From Seriola aureovittata (taxonomy: Eukaryota > Chordata > Actinopteri > Carangiformes > Carangidae), in the NCBI RefSeq assembly GCF_021018895.1, contig NC_079369.1:9297194-9361193 (forward strand): a stretch of 64,000 nt of DNA, in the 5' to 3' direction. The first letter of the stretch is position 1; each line of letters begins with the position of its first letter. A program made the translations under genes and the position numbers. Below are positions 45,546 to 58,800 of the stretch, piece by piece. The notes below the pieces were generated by a model, which made no database searches, was not told where the DNA came from, and was given only the letters and a program-made list of their open reading frames with translations.

Positions 45546-46862
45546 CTACGCAAACACCTGCATGTTTCCAAGCTGGGACTGTTGAGAGGCCTGCTGCATC
45601 TGTTGTGACTGCGGCTGCGGCTGCACCTGCTCTGGAATGTGTGTGTGGTGTGATGATGGCAGTGCATGGTGGGGGTTCCCCAGAGGGGTGGGGCTGGTGG
45701 TGACATCGGACCAGTCTGAGTTGGAGTGTGGCGAAGAGGATGACCAAGGGTCTGGGGATTCTGGTGAAGGGGTGAGATACGGGTGCTCACTGGGTGGGTG
45801 GGCAGAGTGGCCAGGGGTGGTTCCCTCCGAACCAGCAGTGGCGTAACTGTGCTGGGAGGGGGGCGTGGGGTATTTATCCACAGGGCTCTGCATGGGTGCA
45901 TATGAGGGCAGTGGTCGAGACTGGCCTTCGATTCCTCCATGGCCCCCGTGGCTGACAGTGTGGGGGTGCTGCAGGGTGTGGGAGAGCCCGTGTGTCATGC
46001 TCATCTGCTCAGGCATCTGGTACATCATACTCTGGGTGCAGTGGAGGTGGCCTGGCGTCTGCTGAGGGTGACCCTGACCCTGGCTCTGCCCTTGGGACTG
46101 TGTGACTTGTACCTGTCCCGGCTGTGGTTGCTTCAGCATAGCCTGGCCTCCTCCAGGAGTCATCATCTGGAATGTGACAATGGGCGGCAGCTGCTCTCTA
46201 GTCATGGTGACATTCATAGGGGTCAGCATCGGGCCCTGTCCGTGGTGTTGGCCCATGCCAGGGTGAGATCCCCCCATCTGATGTGGTACGAGGCCGAACA
46301 TGTGGCCGCTGTAGCCATGCTTGGTCATGCCCACCCAGCCCTGCTGCTGTCCCAGCATGTGGCTGACAGGGGGCAGCATTGGCCTGGAGGTGGGGCTGCT
46401 TAGGAGGGGAGGGGAGTTTGCTGTTGTGGAGACAGCGCCGGACACATCGCCTGTGTATGAGTGTGGTGATTCCAGGGAGTCAACAGGTGACATGGTGACA
46501 GAGCTCTCTGGAAGTCCTCCTGCTGCCTTGACGCCATTTGCACTCCCTCCTCCGTTACCTCCTCCACTTCCTCCTCCCACTCCAGCACCCACACCTGGCC
46601 CCTCACCTCCAGCAGGCTTCTTTCTTCTCTTCGCCTTCATGTCTTTTAACTCCTTAGCTCCCCCACCGACACCTCCAACCTTCGCCCCACCTCCACCCCT
46701 CCTGCTCTTCTTCCCCTGTGGTCCGGGGCGCATGCCGATGAAGCCTGCTCCATTGGCCCCACACATAACAGAGTTCCCTCCTCCACCCATGTGGTTAGGC
46801 CCGTTGTGTGGACTGTGAACCAAATTGTACTGGTCCAGCAGGCGGACTATGTCGTGATGCAT
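45546..46862 (-). other. Notch2 C-terminal transactivation and PEST region
   Basis: The part of the last exon after the ankyrin repeats. It contains basic signals KKSRR and KAKRRKKP, a Gly-rich insert at about 46700-46515, the conserved [12 protein letters not shown] block, [18 protein letters not shown], the LTPSPES phosphodegron of the type read by FBXW7, WSSSSPHS, a Gln-rich run and the NMQVFA terminus. Confidence 0.9.
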
Positions 46863-49800
46863 ACGTTCTTGAGCAGTATCACGGGGCAGCCGATCCAGGT
46901 GATCAGTGATGTCACGGTTGGAGTAGTGGTCAAGGAGAACCTGAGCTGCCTCGAAGCTGCCTTCTCTGGCTGCCAGAAAGAGTGGTGTCTCCTCCTGAAG
47001 GAAACACAGATGATAAATATACTCCTCTGTTTAACACATAATGTCATTGTACAAATTCAATATTAATGTATGAGAAACCATTGAATCTTTTTTACTGTTC
47101 TGTACAGTCCCTTCAGTCTATTCAGTGGGTGTAAAGTAACAGAGTAATTATTTTACTATGGAGTACTTATGGAATGTATATGTTTATCTTTGTGATTACT
47201 TTCACTTCTAATTTTGCTCCAGTACAACTTTGGGGGGGTTTGAAAGGTTTCTTTTTATGGTTACCATTCAAGCCTACATGAGGTGAGTCTTGAGTAAGTT
47301 CTGATACACAAATGATGGGTTTTGTTTGAGGTTTCACTTTAAATTTTGTATTTAAGAATAAATAAATAAAACTGTGAATGAAAGTCTAAAATGTTTATGG
47401 ATTAAATGTCACTTTTTCCAAGCACTTACTTCCAGACATATGCTTCGGTAGTTTTTTTAATGGGTGACTGTTACACCATTGGATATACAGTATTTGTAAT
47501 CAGTACACAAACTGAGGAACAAGGTTTGGAATAGCACAAATGAAAATACAAGAACAAACCTTATTGTCTTGCATGTCACGATTGGCTCCATTTTTCAAAA
47601 GCACAAGAGTGGCCTCCACATTATTAACCGCAGCTGCCCAGTGCAGAGCGGATTTGCCTAAAAGACAAAGAAGCACATCCATGTTAAGCAGAAAGAAATG
47701 ATTACAATTTAGTGGCTATTTAACCATTCATAACTACTGTATTTCTATGCTACTAATGAAAGCTTTTTAACAATTTGCTATCCAACTAAATTTTAAAAGG
47801 ACTGAAGTAAGTGTTCCGTGGTCATAAAGGTTTGCCACCATGAACATGTCTAATTTGGATGGACTGATCTTATCTGGATACTTAACCTGCTTAACAAGTA
47901 GCAAGGTTCCTCATACTAATAGTGCAGGTTCAATACAATCCATGTTTCTGTTGTAATCCAAATGGCTGCATGTAGTACAGACTATAATGTAGACCAGACA
48001 TCCAGTACAAAAGGAAGATATTTGACAAAAGGAGTAAATCAAACAAGTATGGTTTCCTGACCATGGTCGTCTACAGCATTGATGTCAGCATGGCAGTGGA
48101 TCAGCTCTTCCACCATGCCCTCCACAGCTAGTCTGGCTGCCAGGATTAAGGGAGTAGTGCCGTCATTCATTCGCGCATCCAGTTCTGTTGCACGATTACG
48201 GATCAGAATCTGGGAGAAGACAAAGATACAGACACATGACAAAGATGCTTAATGATGAAAGGCCTAAGTGAAGTAGATGTCAGAGTTAATCATCAGTTCA
48301 TAAGTAAACTTCAAGATCAGACAATTATCACACCTGGAAGACGCCCTGGGCATCAGCCGCCGCAGCAGCATGCAGAGGAGTTCTGCCCATGTTGTCATGG
48401 GCGTTGGGATCAGCTCCAGCATCCAGCAGTCTCTTAGCCGCATCAGCTCTAGCGTAGCGAGCGGCCAGATGAAGTGCTGTTTCTCCTGTGCGGTCAGTCT
48501 GGGCCATGAGTGAAGCACCCTGTGCAATGAGGTCTGAAATAATACTTGGTCCTGGTTCATCTCCTCCACTCTCCTCCTCCTCTTCTCCATGCAGGCTGCA
48601 GTCTGGGCCTCCACCATTGCGCAGTGATGCTAACATCAGCGGGGTGAAACCATCTGAGAGAGGAGAAATTCATTATTAAAGAAGTTATTGAAAATGAATC
48701 AGATCTAGAGTAATGTAGAAGTAAAGTTTTCTCACCAGGTCCCTTGACATTAACATCCAGACAGTCAGTGTCCAGGTCGGCCTGTGGGGGAGTGAGCGTG
48801 ATGTCAGCAGCCTTGCGGTGCTGCAGGGTCCACTCCCTTCGGTCAATGCCTCCATCCATAGCGATGGGCAGCAGGGGTTTGTCTTCAGTCTATAAAAAAG
48901 CAAAAGAACTTGAAACTACTAAAGATTCACTACAACCAAAAATCTTCCCTCATATTTCAACATTTGTTACCTAATTATATTTTAACTGCTCCAATCCATC
49001 AGCTTTATTCGGACCAATCTTTTCTTTCTCAATTCACTTACTTTTGGTTTCTTGGATGGGACCTCTTCGTCCAGCCATCTCTGACTCTGACCTCCATCAA
49101 TCATGGCTCCATCCTGTGTCTTGAAATTCCTGATGACAGAAAAAAAAAAGTGTGAGCGACAGTTAATCTAACACCAGTATTAATCCCTGGGAGCTGGCCA
49201 GTACAAAACAGTCTTCAACTGATGACATTAAGCTGCTCAAGCCATTTAACTTACAGTATCTATGCACAAAAAGTTTCTTAACAGTAGGAATGGTATTTGT
49301 TTGTTTCCTCTGCCCAAATCTTACCAGGATCATCGGAGACACCCTACATTTTACACTAGTATGAATTCTCACTCAGTAGTTGTTATGATATATCCCATTT
49401 TATATATTAACACAAGCTGCTCATCTGTATATCAACTCACTTCAGGTCAAAGTCATCTTGTCCGACAGGCTCTCTTCTCTTGTCATTTTTATTGGTCAAG
49501 AAGCCATCAGGAAGCCACAGGACACCATGTTTATGCTTCCTCTTGGCTGCTAGCATCCCCAGCACCAGGATAAGCAGAATAATAACCACTGCCACTCCAA
49601 TCAGGTACATCAGATAATCCATCTTAGGTGGCACTGGCGGATCACCTGGAGGATCCAAAGACAAATCTAAAAACCACGTTTCGTCTTCATCTGATTAAGG
49701 TTGTTACTTATACTTAAAAACTATGTGATGGGAGTTAAGTTAAATTCCATTAATGACAGGTGTACTTACTGCGAACAGACACTAGAGGGTAAGGCAGTTG

Positions 49801-52800
49801 AGCCTTGATGTGCGCTGCTGCAATGAAGGACGCAGCCTCTTCAGTGTTGGAGAAACAGTCAACAGAGCTCTGGGAACATTCACGGTTGTCGATTTGTAGG
49901 TGCACCCTAGAGCTGCACAGACAAATGTGGAAATACAGTAAGAATTACCAGGAAATAGACCTGAGTTACAGCGTTGAATAATGGCCAGAAGTGTTTTTTC
50001 AGAACATTATGATGTCACAGTGAAGTTGACCTTTGACATAAAAAATGTCATCACTTCCTCATTTTATTCTATTACAGATTTGTGTTAAATTGTGTCATAA
50101 TTAGCGTATGAATTAGTGCGTTATGACCAAAAACATTTTTTTTAAGGTCACACTGACCTTGACCATTGATTCTACAGTTCACAGTTCTACAGTTCATCCT
50201 TGAGTCCAAGTGGACATTTGTGCCAAATTCAGAGGAATTACACCTTGAGGAGTTCCAGAGATATTGCATTCACAAGGCCAAAACCATCTTTTGTGAGGTC
50301 ACTGTGACCTTTATGTTTGATCTTTGACCACCAAAATCTAATAAATTATACTGGAGTCCAAGTGAATATTTGTGCCAAATATGAAGAAATGCCCTTACGG
50401 CATTACTGAGAAATCACCTTCAAGAGAATGGGATGAATGTACATACTGATGGACAGAGAGACAACTCGAAAACATAATGCCTCTGTCCCTGTTTGTCGCC
50501 AGAGGCATAATAACATGCAGTTAATTGCTGATTAATTTCAAACTTCTGAGGATTACATGAGGAAATTTATGTGACTATCCTGTCATGAACTATCCTTACC
50601 CAATAACCTCCTTCTCCAGTTCCCGCTTGCCTCTGCTCCTCTGTACGCATCGTCCCTGCCCCTCCTCCTCACCACAGTAAGGGTACACCATAAGCTTATT
50701 ATTTTCATCCCGCATCACCTGCAGGTTGGTGCGCAGCAGGGCTCCCAGGGAGCGCAAGAAACCATTTAAGTCTCCAAGTAGCTCTTCAGGTTGCAGCCGG
50801 ACCACAATAACCAGCGTGCCAAGTGCCACCTTGGCTGGAACGTCTGCAGAGCAGTCCAGGCCGTCCCAGCCACAAGCCTCTGTGTAGCAGCTCTGGTCAC
50901 AGATGCCGTTATGGTAGTGGTCTGCACAGTACTTGTCATACCTGTAAATGCAAAGTACAAGGAGGTGTTTGGTGATTTGGCCTCAAAATGTTTTGGACTT
51001 TCGGACAGCAACAAAAAAAAAACAAAGAGGAGGGTCACATACTTGCAGAGGCTTGATGGGACTTCCTGGCACTCAAAGCTGTCAAAGAGGCACCCAGGGT
51101 TGTCACACTCCTTATCACAACGTCCATTCTTGAAGAAATCCCAGCAGGGAACTCTGGCAGTACAATTAATCCAAGGCTGCTGCCAGTTGAGAGAGCAATC
51201 TCCTCCATCCCACTGGCATTCATGGTTGTTACACTGGTCGTCACACACTTTGTCCCCTGACTGCCGCGCACACTGCAGATAGGGGCAGTTTTGAGTGCCT
51301 GGTGAAGGTGGCATCTTCTCACAGTATCGTCCGGAGAAGTGCATGGGACAGCGGCAGCTGTACTGGTTTGGGTTGGACGGATCTTTGATACAGGTTCCTC
51401 CATTTTTGCAGTTCAATGGACACCTCTGTTCATTCTCACAGTGTTGCCCAGTGAAGCCTGGCTGGCACTGGCAGTACAGGTGGCCAGCTGCTGACTCTTG
51501 ACAGCGCCCACCATTCTGGCAACGTAGTTTTGCACAGTGTCCTCCTATTTCAATTTCGCAGTTGTACCCATTGAAGCCCTATAAAAGATAACATGTTGTT
51601 TGAGTGTGATAGCAATAGAGTCAGTTTAAAAGTTGGCTACGCATAGAGGATCTTTAATAAAACAAATTACTAACTAATGTACATTTAGGTTCTCCTACAA
51701 TTCTGCTGCTTGTCTACTATACCTGAGCCATGGTGTGGCCCTCTGAAGCAAGCATTAGAGTAAGAGAGGGAGTAAGAGGTTAGTGGAGAGAAAAACAAGC
51801 ATTAAGTGTGAAAAGATTGATGTTCTAGTTCAAGAGCAAAAGAAAGGAAAACGCTGAGGTAGTATTGTCAGCCTCCTGTCCTCTTTTATAATCGTCTGAA
51901 GTCATTCAGTATTTTTAGATACAATGAATAACTACTTTACTGTGATCAGACAGTTCTCCTATTAAATCTTTTTTAAAGAGAAAAATTCAAATTATGTTCC
52001 TCAATAACCTGTGTTCCTTATTAACCACAGTTAAGTTTTACTGTTTGATAGTCGAATAAGGAGGAATGTGTGGCAGCCATTAGACTCAGAGGAATATCAC
52101 TGGAAAATAGAAGCTTGAGAAAAATATGGAGGAATTTCACTGGTATTGATTGTTTTTCTGAGTTGTGAAACGATCTCTGAGTGTGTTGATTTCTCACACC
52201 TGTGCCAGCCATGACACTCTTTTATCCATACACACAACTTTGCATCTGGTTAACACTGTGATCTTTGTTCAGAATATTACACTGCGTGTGATCAATTATC
52301 AGAGTTCATGGAAACGCAATGACTGTAAAGCCTGTTTGCAAGCGTAAAATAGGAGAATTGATTGAATTCGTGTTATCCTATAAAGCTAGAAAAGGGCTGA
52401 CATTAAAGAAACTTACAGGGGCACAGGAGCAGATGTAGCCATGTACTGAGCTCATGTTCATAGAGCAGACGCCACCGTTGTGGCACGGCTTAGACAGACA
52501 CAGATCCACCATGGACTCACAATGACGACCTGGAGAAACAAGAGAAAATTACACAGGAAAAGAAATTATAATTAGCAACTGAAATACTTTTAAGGATTAA
52601 TTACCAAGACATTTACATTATGGAAACATTGTACATAAAAACACTAACGCTTTGCTGATTTTCTAATGCAGAAAATGACAAGAAATGTGATGTGTTGTCC
52701 CTTTGAACCAGCTAAAATGTATGCACCTGTGTATCCGAGGCGACAGCGACACTGGTAATTGTTGACCAGCTGCACACAGTCAAGGCTGCCGGGAGCATGG

Positions 52801-55800
52801 CAGGGCCCAGACAGGCATTCGTTGAGATCTCCCTCACAGTGTTCTCCAACGAATCCCGGAGGGCAGGAGCATGTGTAACGGCCCACGCCATCCACACACT
52901 GTCCCCCATTCCGACAGCGAGGTTCCCAGGAGCCAGGCTTGGGCGCACAGTCATCCACGTTCACTTCACACTGGAGCCCTACAGAACAGGGAACAGAAAT
53001 AAATAGTTGTATGTATGAAGTAAGGTAATAAATTTTTCAAGACAACATTTTATGTGCTCTAAATATCATTTTTAGAGGCTTTCAGGGTAATCATAACACC
53101 AATCAATCATTTTTAACTATGAAAAACTAATGGAAAACTAAAACTTGTTTGAGTTTTACACAAAATATGCCATGTCAATATTTAGTTCCCACTGCAATGG
53201 CTGCCATTTGCTCAAACCAATCCACTTCAATGAAATACAAACAATGTTATCTCTAACTCATAAGAGCATTTTTTCCTCTGCATTTTTAACTTAAAAGCTG
53301 CTTTATGTTTTTAGGGCAGTCTTTACCTTAATCCTCCATTACATTTCAACCTAGTGTATGCGTGTTTTCATGTGGATATGCTATATAGTCTTACCATGTG
53401 TTCCAGGTGGGCAGGCACAGGTGAAACGGTTGATGAGGTTGATACAGGTTCCTCCATGGAGGCAGGGCTTAGAGTGGCATTCATCCACATCATACTCACA
53501 GTTCACCCCCTGGTAGCCTGGTTTACACTGTAGCATTGAAACAAGAGACCGAGGTTAGCTCATTGTGCGCTTTAGGAATATTGCTAGTTTCGTATCAACA
53601 TAAAATCTTAAGTATAAAAGTATTAAAACCTACAAAACAAACACATACATACAAAAACAGCTGAGAATTTACTTACTATACACTCGTATGTGCCCTGATA
53701 GTCCTTGCATGTAGCTCCATTTCGACAAGGGTTTGACTGACACTCATCAACCATCTCTTCACAGTAGCTGCCCATGTATCCTGCCTGGCAGTGACACTTG
53801 TGGGAATTACCCTCATTTACACACTGCCCGGCATTCTTACACAAATTCTCCACTTCCAGACCTACAGTAATTTGGAAAAGAAGCATATGGTGAAGACTGT
53901 GAACTTACTCTATATAACAACAACAAAATAACAAAATGATCTTTGTCAGGCTACCGTGAACAACATTCTGTTCAGCTACAATAACACTTTTCTCTTGGGT
54001 TGACTTTCTATGTATTTTACAGGAATTCACTATCACCCTATATAACATTTGGTGTCTGCCCTGTCCTACTTCGATATAATGTGTTCTTTTTTTTAGACAA
54101 AAACTAGAGGTAGTTCCTCACCTTTTGTGGCAGCATAGTCCTGGCAGGACAAGCCAGGGATGTCACAGTAAAGTCCCTTCCATCCCTCTCCACAGTGGCA
54201 CATCCAGGAGGTTGTTGTCTGAGAGCAAGAGCCTCCATTTTGGCAGTGCACTTGGCTACACAGGTTTGCAAAGTTCTGCATGCAAATAAGAAAAAAGAAG
54301 AAAGTTTCAAACTTGGCTGCAGATGTTAGAGACAGAAGGAAATACACTACCTCCAGTCACCTTCTTGTGTGAGACATTTTCAATTGGATACATCTAACCT
54401 ACAGGATCTAGTCATAGGCACATCATGTACAGGTGCGAGACTATTTTGAAAAGCGGCATCAATGAAAAAGGTAACACCTGCACACTGACTCCAGGCCACC
54501 CATTAACCAAGCCTCATTTGAAAAAAAAAAAAAAAAAAAAAATTGTGGCTTCGAATCAGCATCTATTTTCTTATCCAGATCATAAAGTTGTCAAGCCGTC
54601 TTCAGTATGTGAGCACTCAGTTTTGTGTGTGCAGACCTTTTCTTCTATGTTGGTCAATTGTATTTATATATAAACCTTAGATTACAGGAGGACTTTGTAC
54701 AGCATACACCCCTCCATGCTCACACATTACCTACAGACCCACTCTGTAACACACATATGAATGACCTGGCAGTTGGGTCCACTGTATCCCATCGGGCAGG
54801 TGCAGCGGTAGGAGCCCAGGCCGTCAGTGCAGGTTCCTCCATTCTTACAGGGCTGAGAGTCGCACTCATTATGCTCGTATTCACAGAATGTCCCATAAAA
54901 ACCAGGACGGCAACGGCAAGAGAAGGTGTTGATGTCATCAATGCAAGAGCCATTATTCAGGCAGGAGCTGGAGGGAAGCAGAAAAAGAAAGAAGTGCTTA
55001 ACTAGAATGACAGCCAACCAGCCAAGTTGCAGTAAATAGTGTCGTAATCTCCCTTTCCTCAGTTACAGCATTGAAAAATGGCCTGAAGTGTTTTTGCAGA
55101 ACATTATGATGTCACAGTGAAGTTGATCTTTGACCATTTGGATATACCATATCATCACTTATTTTATCGTATTAGATATTTGTGTTTAATTGTGTCCTAA
55201 TTAGCATATAAATTTGAGTTATGGCCAAAAACGTGTTTTTTTGTCACAGTAACCTTGACCTTTGAACACCAAATTGTTACATTTAACAACATTTAATGTC
55301 ATACAGCTTATAAATAAATAAACAAATAAATAGCTTAAGAACAGATGCATTAAGAAGCATGGTAATAAAATGCAGGTTTTATGGATCATGCATTAAATGA
55401 ATGGCTCACCTTTCAGTACATTCAAGGATGTTGTGTTCACACAGGAGTCCATCAAAGCCCGGTCGGCACTCGCACACAAAGCTGTTGACGTAGTCCCTGC
55501 ATATAGCACTGTTTCTGCAGGGCTGGCTGGCGCACTCGTCTACCTCAGTCTCACAGCGCACCCCTTCAAAACCCGGGCGGCAGGCACAAGAGAAACTCCC
55601 AACACCATCCACACAAGAGCCTCCGTTAAGGCACGGGTCTACAGAGATGAGAGGAGAGAGGCTTTCCATGACCAAAAATTTAATGTAAGTAATAGACACT
55701 GAATAAACAATTTATCCGACTTATTAAAGAGAAATCCAACAGCTGTCTGGCAAAATATCCCAGTTTTAACAATGCTATTTCTCTATAACTCAGTATCTCA

Positions 55801-58800
55801 GGGGACTTTCTATGCTGCTTTCTCCTGGGGCAGGTTCCATTGGGTCTCTACAGCCACTAACAACGTGACAGAATTAGCTAAGGAGAAACTCACTGGGTGA
55901 GCAGTCATCAATGTCTGTTTGACAGTTGTGTCCGCTGTATCCAGATGGACATTTACACGTGTAGCTGCCTTGGCTGTTAATGCATTCACCACCATTTTTG
56001 CATGGGCTGTTTTTGCATTCATTCATATCCTCACTGCAGCGCTGACCTACACAATTTTGAACAAACAAACATTAGTACAGGAGCAATTCAGCAGTAATAG
56101 ATAACAGTGGATATGATTGCTCTCAGGCACACTGTTTCCCTCTTTCCCACATCACCAACTCAATCAGCCAGACACATAAAAGCCCAGTGTCTTGATAAAT
56201 ACGTACCTTGCCAACCAGTTGGACACCGACAGGTGTAAGAGGTGTAGTCGACTGATGGATGACACACTCCCCTCTCACATGGATGAGAGGCACATGGGAC
56301 CTGTTCCACCTCACAGTGTTTACCTATTTTGACATTGCACACATTTTCATCAATGATGATAAACATGAAAATGAAAATCTTTGCTAAAATGATATTCAAG
56401 GGGACACTATAAATACTGCTATTGCAGGTGGAAATGTGGTTCCACTAACCCGTGAATGGCAGACTACATTGGCAGATGTAACTGTTGACTCCATCTATAC
56501 AAAAGCCTTGATTTAGACAGGGCCCAGATGCACATTCATCTATGTTCTTCTCACAGTTCACACCTAATGAGAGAGGAGAGGTTAAAGATTTCTTTTTTTA
56601 AATTTAGTGCCATTTCTTCTATTGATTTCTCAGTAATAAGTTTTTAAAGATACTATGCTGAAACACAAAATTATTATTAGTGTTATTACCTCTGAATCCA
56701 GATTGGCACACACACGTGTAGCCATTATGTCGGTCAAGACAGGTACCACCATTTTGGCACGGGCTGGGCTGGCACTCATCCTTTTCCTGCTCACAGTGCT
56801 TTCCCACCCAGCCAGCTTCACACTCACAGCGGTACCTTTACACAAAGGAAAGGTAAGCACAAATTTAAAATTTGAAATTAGCCAATAAAACAGCATAATA
56901 ACAAACAGCAGGCTGTTCTAGCAGTTCAAGAATCTAATACTTAGATTGTTATATAATTATATATAATATAATCATATATAAGTAGTTGTGCTGATACTAT
57001 AGTTTTAATGTTGAGCAGGGGCAAATTTGGAAAGCAAGGCAAGCTGGAAGGAATTTCTCAACTGCAAGGGGCCTCAACATCTAAACAGAGTAAAGGGATG
57101 GGGAAAATTACTTGGCTGTTGGCCCAACTGTTGCTTAACCTAACGGATCTTTATTGAATTGGATTTTATTTAATAAGAACAGATGCATCTCAAAACAAAA
57201 AACCTCAGAGCAGCAGTATTAGGTCAACATACTCATGTTGCTGTTCAATACATTCTCCATGCACACAAGGCTGAGGAGCACAGTGATCTGTCCCAGAGAG
57301 ACACAGAGGGCCATGTGTGCTGGGTGGGCACACGCAGAGGAACCCGTTGACCTTGTCCAAGCAGGTTCCGCCACTCATACATGGGTTTGAGTTACACTCG
57401 TTGATGTCCACATTGCATTTAACTCCTGTTAAAGAGCAATTGAAAGGGAATTGGATGTATCAAAAGCACACATTTGATTGATGTATTAATCTAAATATTT
57501 TTGTTATGGTAACTTGCTTCATTTTTGAAACATTTTATGCTGTTATAACATTGATTTTACTGGAATTTAGCAAAATATACCTGTATATCCTGGGGCGCAC
57601 ACACATTTGTACTCGTTAATGCCATCCTGGCACTCTCCGTACTCACAGGGGTTGCTGGCACAGTCATCTTCATTGATCTCACAGTTTACCCCTGAGGAGA
57701 AAATGAAATTTCTCTTATAGAGTAACAATAGTGGGATTATATGCTTCATTTTATCTGACTGTATAATTTAAAAGTAGCACAACAAAAAACCCTCTCACAT
57801 CACTTTTGGCTGAAGTTTGTAAGGAATTGTATTAGAGGTGAAGTAGATCAAGCAATGTCAAGTAAAAAAAACTTAATTGCCACCAGGGGGGAGTAAGACT
57901 CCATATAAATGAAGTTAGGCAAGAAGTGGGAAATGTTAACAAAAATGGAGACAGACCTGTAATACAGCAGATGAATACAAGTATGACATAGGCAACTGAC
58001 ATGAGAGGCACAAATTGTTTTAAGTGGGAGAAAGCAAGAAAGAGGGAAAGGAGGAGGAACAGAAAGAGAGAGAGAAGAGAAAACTGGACAGTGAGAGAAC
58101 AAGGCACATCAAAGAAAGGGAAGTGAAGGCATGAAACCTGAAAGTGAGACCTGACAGGGTGATCTGATGCCCATGTTGGTAAAATGAGTACAGTACAGAC
58201 TCCAGTACCAGGCCTCAGGGTGATACAATGTACTGAACTGATCTTACTAATCCACAGAGCAATGTCAGGTAGCACCGATCGACCCAGACTTGTGACTGTT
58301 AACACACATGTCGAATGCTCTACACTTTACAATACACTGAAAGCTACACAGGAAGCTGAGATGTGGGGGATGGGGGTCTTTACATTCAATTCAAGCTGTT
58401 CTCTCAACTCAAGAAAACTCCCAGGAGCTCATCAACAACAACAGATTATTTAGAATCGCTTGCTCATATTCAAATTCTTTCAAAAAAGATTCTGTAGAGC
58501 TAATTTACACTTCAGTGAAGTGTGAGAAACAAACTGTCACACAGGTCAAGCAGAGCAGGGCTTTACTTAAAGAATGTGGCTCATACTGTACTAGACTATG
58601 AAAGATACAAGGAGGCCTCTGGCTTGTAAGGCAGATAAAATACAGATGAAAAAGTGCTCTAACCATTTTGATGATTCCATTCACCTGTACATCACTTGCA
58701 TCAGTACTAATCTAATGGTCTAATGGGTGGTTCAGAGTGACTTCTTTCACTGTCTGTATTCACGCAAGCTAACTTTTTCTCAATGAATAATGCTTCCCTC

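Larger units (their letters stand above)
49965..50515. repeat. Interspersed repeat with nuclear-receptor half-sites (copy 1)
   Basis: Shares with 55055-55290 a run of blocks: TTACAGCxTTGAAxAATGGCC, the AGAACATTATGATGTCACAG block, GTGAAGTTGAxCTTTGAC, AATTGTGTCxTAATTAGC and a TTATGxCCAAAAACxT block. It continues with AGGTCA-type motifs. In a notch2 intron between exons 49912-49770 and 50941-50600. Confidence 0.7.
49645..51400 (-). other. Notch2 negative regulatory region: three LNRs and heterodimerisation domain
   Basis: LNR-A ([20 protein letters not shown]), LNR-B ([19 protein letters not shown]) and LNR-C ([16 protein letters not shown]) sit in exons 51578-51043 and 50941-50600. The heterodimerisation domain follows ([25 protein letters not shown]). 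A furin-type S1 site RSRGKR lies just before ELEKEVIG. Exon 49912-49770 carries [10 protein letters not shown] and PYPLVSV, the S2-proximal strand. This region keeps the receptor off until ligand pulling. Confidence 0.9.

Noticed and set aside
45356..45940. 194-codon minus-strand ORF overlapping the Notch2 C-terminus
   Set aside because: Alternate frame of the notch2 last exon, running past the true stop at 45546.
46321..46818. 165-codon Pro-rich plus-strand ORF
   Set aside because: Antisense shadow of the Gly-rich and Pro-rich Notch2 C-terminal exon; no independent support.
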